Shown: positions 6,439-8,034 of the stretch, in pieces
How positions within the stretch are numbered: position 1 is the first letter of the stretch
Layout: each line of letters opens with the position of its first letter
DNA from: Balneolaceae bacterium
GTDB taxonomy: Bacteria; Bacteroidota; Rhodothermia; Balneolales; Balneolaceae
Length of the DNA stretch: 8,034 bases
Direction of reading: 5' to 3'
Assembly (NCBI GenBank): GCA_007126675.1
Contig: SLAU01000019.1
Coordinates: forward strand, 1-8,034
The notes under the pieces: model-generated
Told to the model about the DNA's origin: nothing
What the model saw: only the letters and a program-made list of their open reading frames with translations
The model's database searches: none
Translations under genes and position numbers: made by a program

Positions 6439-7233
6439 ATGTATTACAAAGACAAAGTTATCTGGATTACCGGTGCGTCTTCAGGAATTGGTGAGGCACT
6501 TGCATATTCGCTCAACAAAAAGGGTGCTAAGTTAATTCTCTCATCACGTAATTCAAAAAAACTTGAGCAGGTAAAACTCAATTGCGATAACCACGAAGAT
6601 ACCGTAAAAATATTACAGCTCGATTTATCAAACACTGAATTATTGGCTGACAAAACCACAGAGGCACTAGAACTTTTCGGCGGGGTAGATATTCTGTTCA
6701 ATAATGGCGGGATAAGCCAGCGTGCACTGGCAGTTGAAGCGAGCCTGGAGTCGGTTAGAAAAGTGATGGAAGTTAACTTTTTCGGCACTGTTGAACTGAC
6801 CCGCCACGTAGTATCGCATATGATTGAAAAGGGGCATGGTCATGTAGTGGTAACAAGCAGTGTGATGGGTAAAATCGGTACAAAATATCGTTCAGCGTAT
6901 GCTGCATCTAAGCATGCCCTGCATGGCTGGTATGATTGTTTAAGGCAGGAAGTTATTCAAAAAGGAATTCACGTTACGCTGGTGTGTCCGGGTTTTGTTA
7001 AAACAGAAATTACCAAACATGCACTTACTGCTGATGGCACACCCTTGCAGGAGATGGGAGAAGCACATAAAAAAGCGATGACACCCGAAGTGTTTGCCGA
7101 AAAACTTTTGCCAAAAATTTCGGCAGGAAAAGAAGAGATCTACATCGGCGGAAAAGAGATATATTCGGTATACCTGAAACGATTATCCCCGCGGCTGCTG
7201 AATAAGATCCTGATGCGGATGAAGGTAACGTAG
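6439..7233 (+). CDS. Classical short-chain dehydrogenase/reductase, DHRS7-like
   Basis: This 264-residue NAD(P)-dependent oxidoreductase is probably cytosolic. The cofactor motif TGASSGIG is at 11-18. DLS near 62-64 probably contacts the adenine ring, and an NNGG variant of the usual NNAG lies at 88-91. The catalytic set is N113 (VNFFG), S141 (VTSSVMG), Y154 and K158 (YAASK), followed by CPGFVKTEI (183-191), so the tetrad is complete. R37, just after the second strand (LILSSR), hints at NADP(H) preference. NNGGISQRAL and SKHALHGWYDCLRQE closely recall the animal DHRS7 group and its bacterial relatives. The substrate cannot be deduced; lipids, ketones or steroid-like carbonyls would all be possible in this family. 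It is transcribed alone, divergent from the response regulator, and has no Shine-Dalgarno. It is followed by the inverted-repeat element, whose far arm could terminate it. Confidence 0.92.
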   Translation: MYYKDKVIWITGASSGIGEALAYSLNKKGAKLILSSRNSKKLEQVKLNCDNHEDTVKILQLDLSNTELLADKTTEALELFGGVDILFNNGGISQRALAVEASLESVRKVMEVNFFGTVELTRHVVSHMIEKGHGHVVVTSSVMGKIGTKYRSAYAASKHALHGWYDCLRQEVIQKGIHVTLVCPGFVKTEITKHALTADGTPLQEMGEAHKKAMTPEVFAEKLLPKISAGKEEIYIGGKEIYSVYLKRLSPRLLNKILMRMKVT

Positions 7234-7280
7234 TGCTGATTTTGATCCTAAACTAATGGCGATAAGTGATACTTGAGCAT

Positions 7281-7304
7281 AAAAAGTTCTCCCCTTGAGG
7301 GGAG
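7281..7304 (-). terminator. Probable intrinsic terminator for the DUF58 gene (minus strand)
   Basis: Read on the minus strand, CTCCCC-TCAA-GGGGAG (7304-7289) is followed by AAC and then TTTTT (7285-7281). A 6-bp GC-rich stem with a tetraloop and a T-run is terminator-like, although 3 nt between stem and T-run is not ideal. It lies about 140 nt past the DUF58 stop, at the far arm of the repeat. Confidence 0.5.
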
Positions 7305-7326
7305 TGCCGAAGCGGAGCGAAGGCGA

Positions 7327-7370
7327 GGGGTGTTCTGATTTCAACTAAGGGGTGTTTTGATTTCAACTAA
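7327..7370. repeat. 22-bp tandem duplication inside the inverted-repeat element
   Basis: Two head-to-tail 22-bp units occupy 7327-7348 and 7349-7370 and differ at one base (C at 7335, T at 7357). Each begins GGGGTGTT and ends TTTCAACTAA. The near identity suggests a recent slippage or duplication that has lengthened the left half of the element. Confidence 0.85.
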
Positions 7371-7395
7371 AAAGCTGAATAAAGAACACCCCTCC

Positions 7396-7420
7396 CTCTG
7401 ACAGCAAAACACTGTCAGAG
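7396..7420. repeat. Perfect 9-bp hairpin inside the inverted-repeat element
   Basis: CTCTGACAG (7396-7404) and CTGTCAGAG (7412-7420) are exact inverted copies around a 7-nt loop, CAAAACA. No T-run follows on either strand, so this is a structural part of the element and not itself a terminator. It has no counterpart in the left half, which instead carries a GCCGAAGCGGAGCGAAGGC segment (7306-7324), making the element asymmetric inside. Confidence 0.8.
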
Positions 7421-7422
7421 TA

Positions 7423-7446
7423 CTCCCCTCAAGGGGAGATCTTTTT
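7423..7446 (+). terminator. Probable intrinsic terminator for the SDR gene (plus strand)
   Basis: On the plus strand, CTCCCC-TCAA-GGGGAG (7423-7438) is followed by ATC and TTTTT (7442-7446). It mirrors the minus-strand terminator at the other end of the repeat. It lies about 190 nt past the dehydrogenase stop, so that transcript would have a long structured 3' tail, and it overlaps the end of the DUF58 gene by 2 nt. Confidence 0.5.
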
Positions 7447-8034
7447 ACATCAACCGCTTTCTTTTATTCAGGTAAGCCAGTAAGGCCAAATCGAACGAAC
7501 GCTGCGTATCAATCTCTTCAAAATCAACACGTGCATTGCTGCAAGCCAGTTTGAACTGTTTAGTATACTCCGCAACTTTCCGCGTGTAATCCTCTTTCAC
7601 CTGAGAGGGTATCAGCTCCATTTCGGATCCGGTCTCCATATCCTCAAAAAGAAATTTACCATCTGTAAACCCAAGATCACGCTCACTTTTATGCTCAAGC
7701 ACATTAAACAGTAGTACTTCATGCTTCTGATGGCGCAGGTGTTTCAGAGCAGAAATCAGAGCCTCATGCCCTTCAACATTTTCAAAAAGATCGGTGAGAA
7801 TGATGACTAAACTTCTGCGCTTTAAATTTTCAGCCAATGAATGCAGTGCATCAGACGAAGCAGACCTTCTCTGCATTTTTGCTCCCTCTTTTTCCTGTTC
7901 AAGTAATTTTTCCAGTTCAGAAAAAATGTGCCTGAGGTGACTTAGTGATGATTTTGCCGGAAAACGGCTTCGGATTTCATCATCAAAAAAGATCATGCCG
8001 GTTGCATCGCGCTGGCGGTTCATCATATACATCA
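7445..8034 (-). CDS. DUF58-family (vWA-like) protein, C-terminal part, truncated by window edge
   Basis: At least 195 residues are visible. The frame runs off the right edge; the ATG at 8032 lies inside the conserved YMMNRQRDATGMIFFDD segment and is very unlikely to be the true start. DUF58 features are this segment, an LSHLRHIFSELEKLL-type helix, the hydrophobic strand RRSLVIILTDLFENVE (about 73-87), HEVLLFNVLEHKSE, GKFLFEDMETGSEMEL, and the closing FEEIDTQRSFDLALLAYL. Members are intracellular proteins with a von Willebrand A-like fold, commonly encoded next to MoxR-type AAA+ ATPases in clusters linked to envelope or metalloprotein maturation. Such a gene would be expected beyond the right edge, but it is not visible. 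The N-terminal metal-binding motif is also outside the window. The TAA stop (7447-7445) lies within the right arm of the repeat element. Confidence 0.9.
   Translation of the reverse strand, partial: MYMMNRQRDATGMIFFDDEIRSRFPAKSSLSHLRHIFSELEKLLEQEKEGAKMQRRSASSDALHSLAENLKRRSLVIILTDLFENVEGHEALISALKHLRHQKHEVLLFNVLEHKSERDLGFTDGKFLFEDMETGSEMELIPSQVKEDYTRKVAEYTKQFKLACSNARVDFEEIDTQRSFDLALLAYLNKRKRLM

Larger units (their letters stand above)
7280..7447. repeat. 168-bp composite inverted-repeat element between convergent genes
   Basis: The two 26-bp termini, 7280-7305 and 7422-7447, are inverted copies matching at 25 of 26 positions (mismatch at 7287/7440). Each contains its own hairpin with a CTCCCC/GGGGAG stem and an outward T5 tract. 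Further in, GAGGGGTGTTC (7325-7335) is repeated inverted as GAACACCCCTC (7384-7394). The interior also holds a tandem duplication (7327-7370) and a separate hairpin (7396-7420). No open frame within it looks coding and no clear target-site duplication flanks it. The layout is that of a short non-autonomous palindromic repeat, like REP/BIME or MITE-type elements. Its right end supplies the TAA stop of the DUF58 gene. Mobility is inferred, not shown. Confidence 0.75.

Noticed and set aside
6444..6788. Minus-strand 114-codon open frame within the SDR gene
   Set aside because: It is antisense to the conserved cofactor-binding half of the dehydrogenase and has no recognisable domain or start context.
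4205..7233. A linked system of sensor kinase, regulator and dehydrogenase
   Set aside because: The dehydrogenase is merely divergent from the regulator; sequence alone gives no functional link, so I did not promote this to a finding.
7327..7370. CRISPR-like repeat
   Set aside because: There are only two directly adjoining units with no spacers, and no cas genes are present; it is a simple tandem duplication.
8030..8032. ATG at 8032 as the start of the DUF58 gene
   Set aside because: It lies inside the conserved family region and the frame stays open to the window edge, so the gene is truncated there and does not start at this ATG.

Overview
The window looks like chromosomal DNA of a Gram-negative, AT-leaning bacterium, most likely Balneolota or a close relative within the wider Bacteroidota (for example the Balneola/Gracilimonas/Rhodohalobacter group). 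This is inferred from protein style, from intergenic CTCCCCTTGAGGGGAG-type palindromes of a kind I associate with that group, and from the near absence of Shine-Dalgarno sequences: the starts of the aquaporin, response regulator and SDR genes have AT-rich upstream sequence without a convincing purine motif. No 16S or marker gene is present, so the assignment is tentative.

Layout. Positions 1-74 hold a GC-rich hairpin repeat cut by the window edge. A minus-strand haem biosynthesis operon follows (3372 down to 75), in transcription order hemH (ferrochelatase), hemA (glutamyl-tRNA reductase), hemC (hydroxymethylbilane synthase). The genes are 5 nt apart (hemH/hemA) or overlap in ATGA (hemA/hemC). 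It joins the first committed step of the C5 pathway and an early tetrapyrrole step with the last step of haem synthesis. Further hem genes may lie beyond the left edge. A 212-bp divergent intergenic region separates hemH from a plus-strand gene for a short MIP/aquaporin-family channel (3585-4202). This channel converges, with only 2 nt between stop codons, on a minus-strand two-component pair: an OmpR-type response regulator (6303-5602) followed by a membrane sensor histidine kinase (5605-4205), joined by an ATGA overlap.

Divergent from the response regulator, across 135 bp, is a plus-strand classical short-chain dehydrogenase of DHRS7-like type (6439-7233). Between it and a convergent, right-truncated DUF58 gene (7445-8034) lies a 168-bp composite inverted repeat. 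Each end is a CTCCCC/GGGGAG hairpin with an outward T5 tract, and the interior holds a 22-bp tandem duplication and a 9-bp hairpin. It probably acts as a two-way terminator and looks like a non-coding mobile-type repeat.

Most of the window is ordinary housekeeping and accessory sequence. I see no defence system, phage, integron or CRISPR array, and no clearly new multi-gene system. The points most worth a second look are the five-cysteine insertion in ferrochelatase, the aquaporin whose selectivity-filter arginine is replaced by isoleucine, and the structured repeats at 1-74 and 7280-7447.
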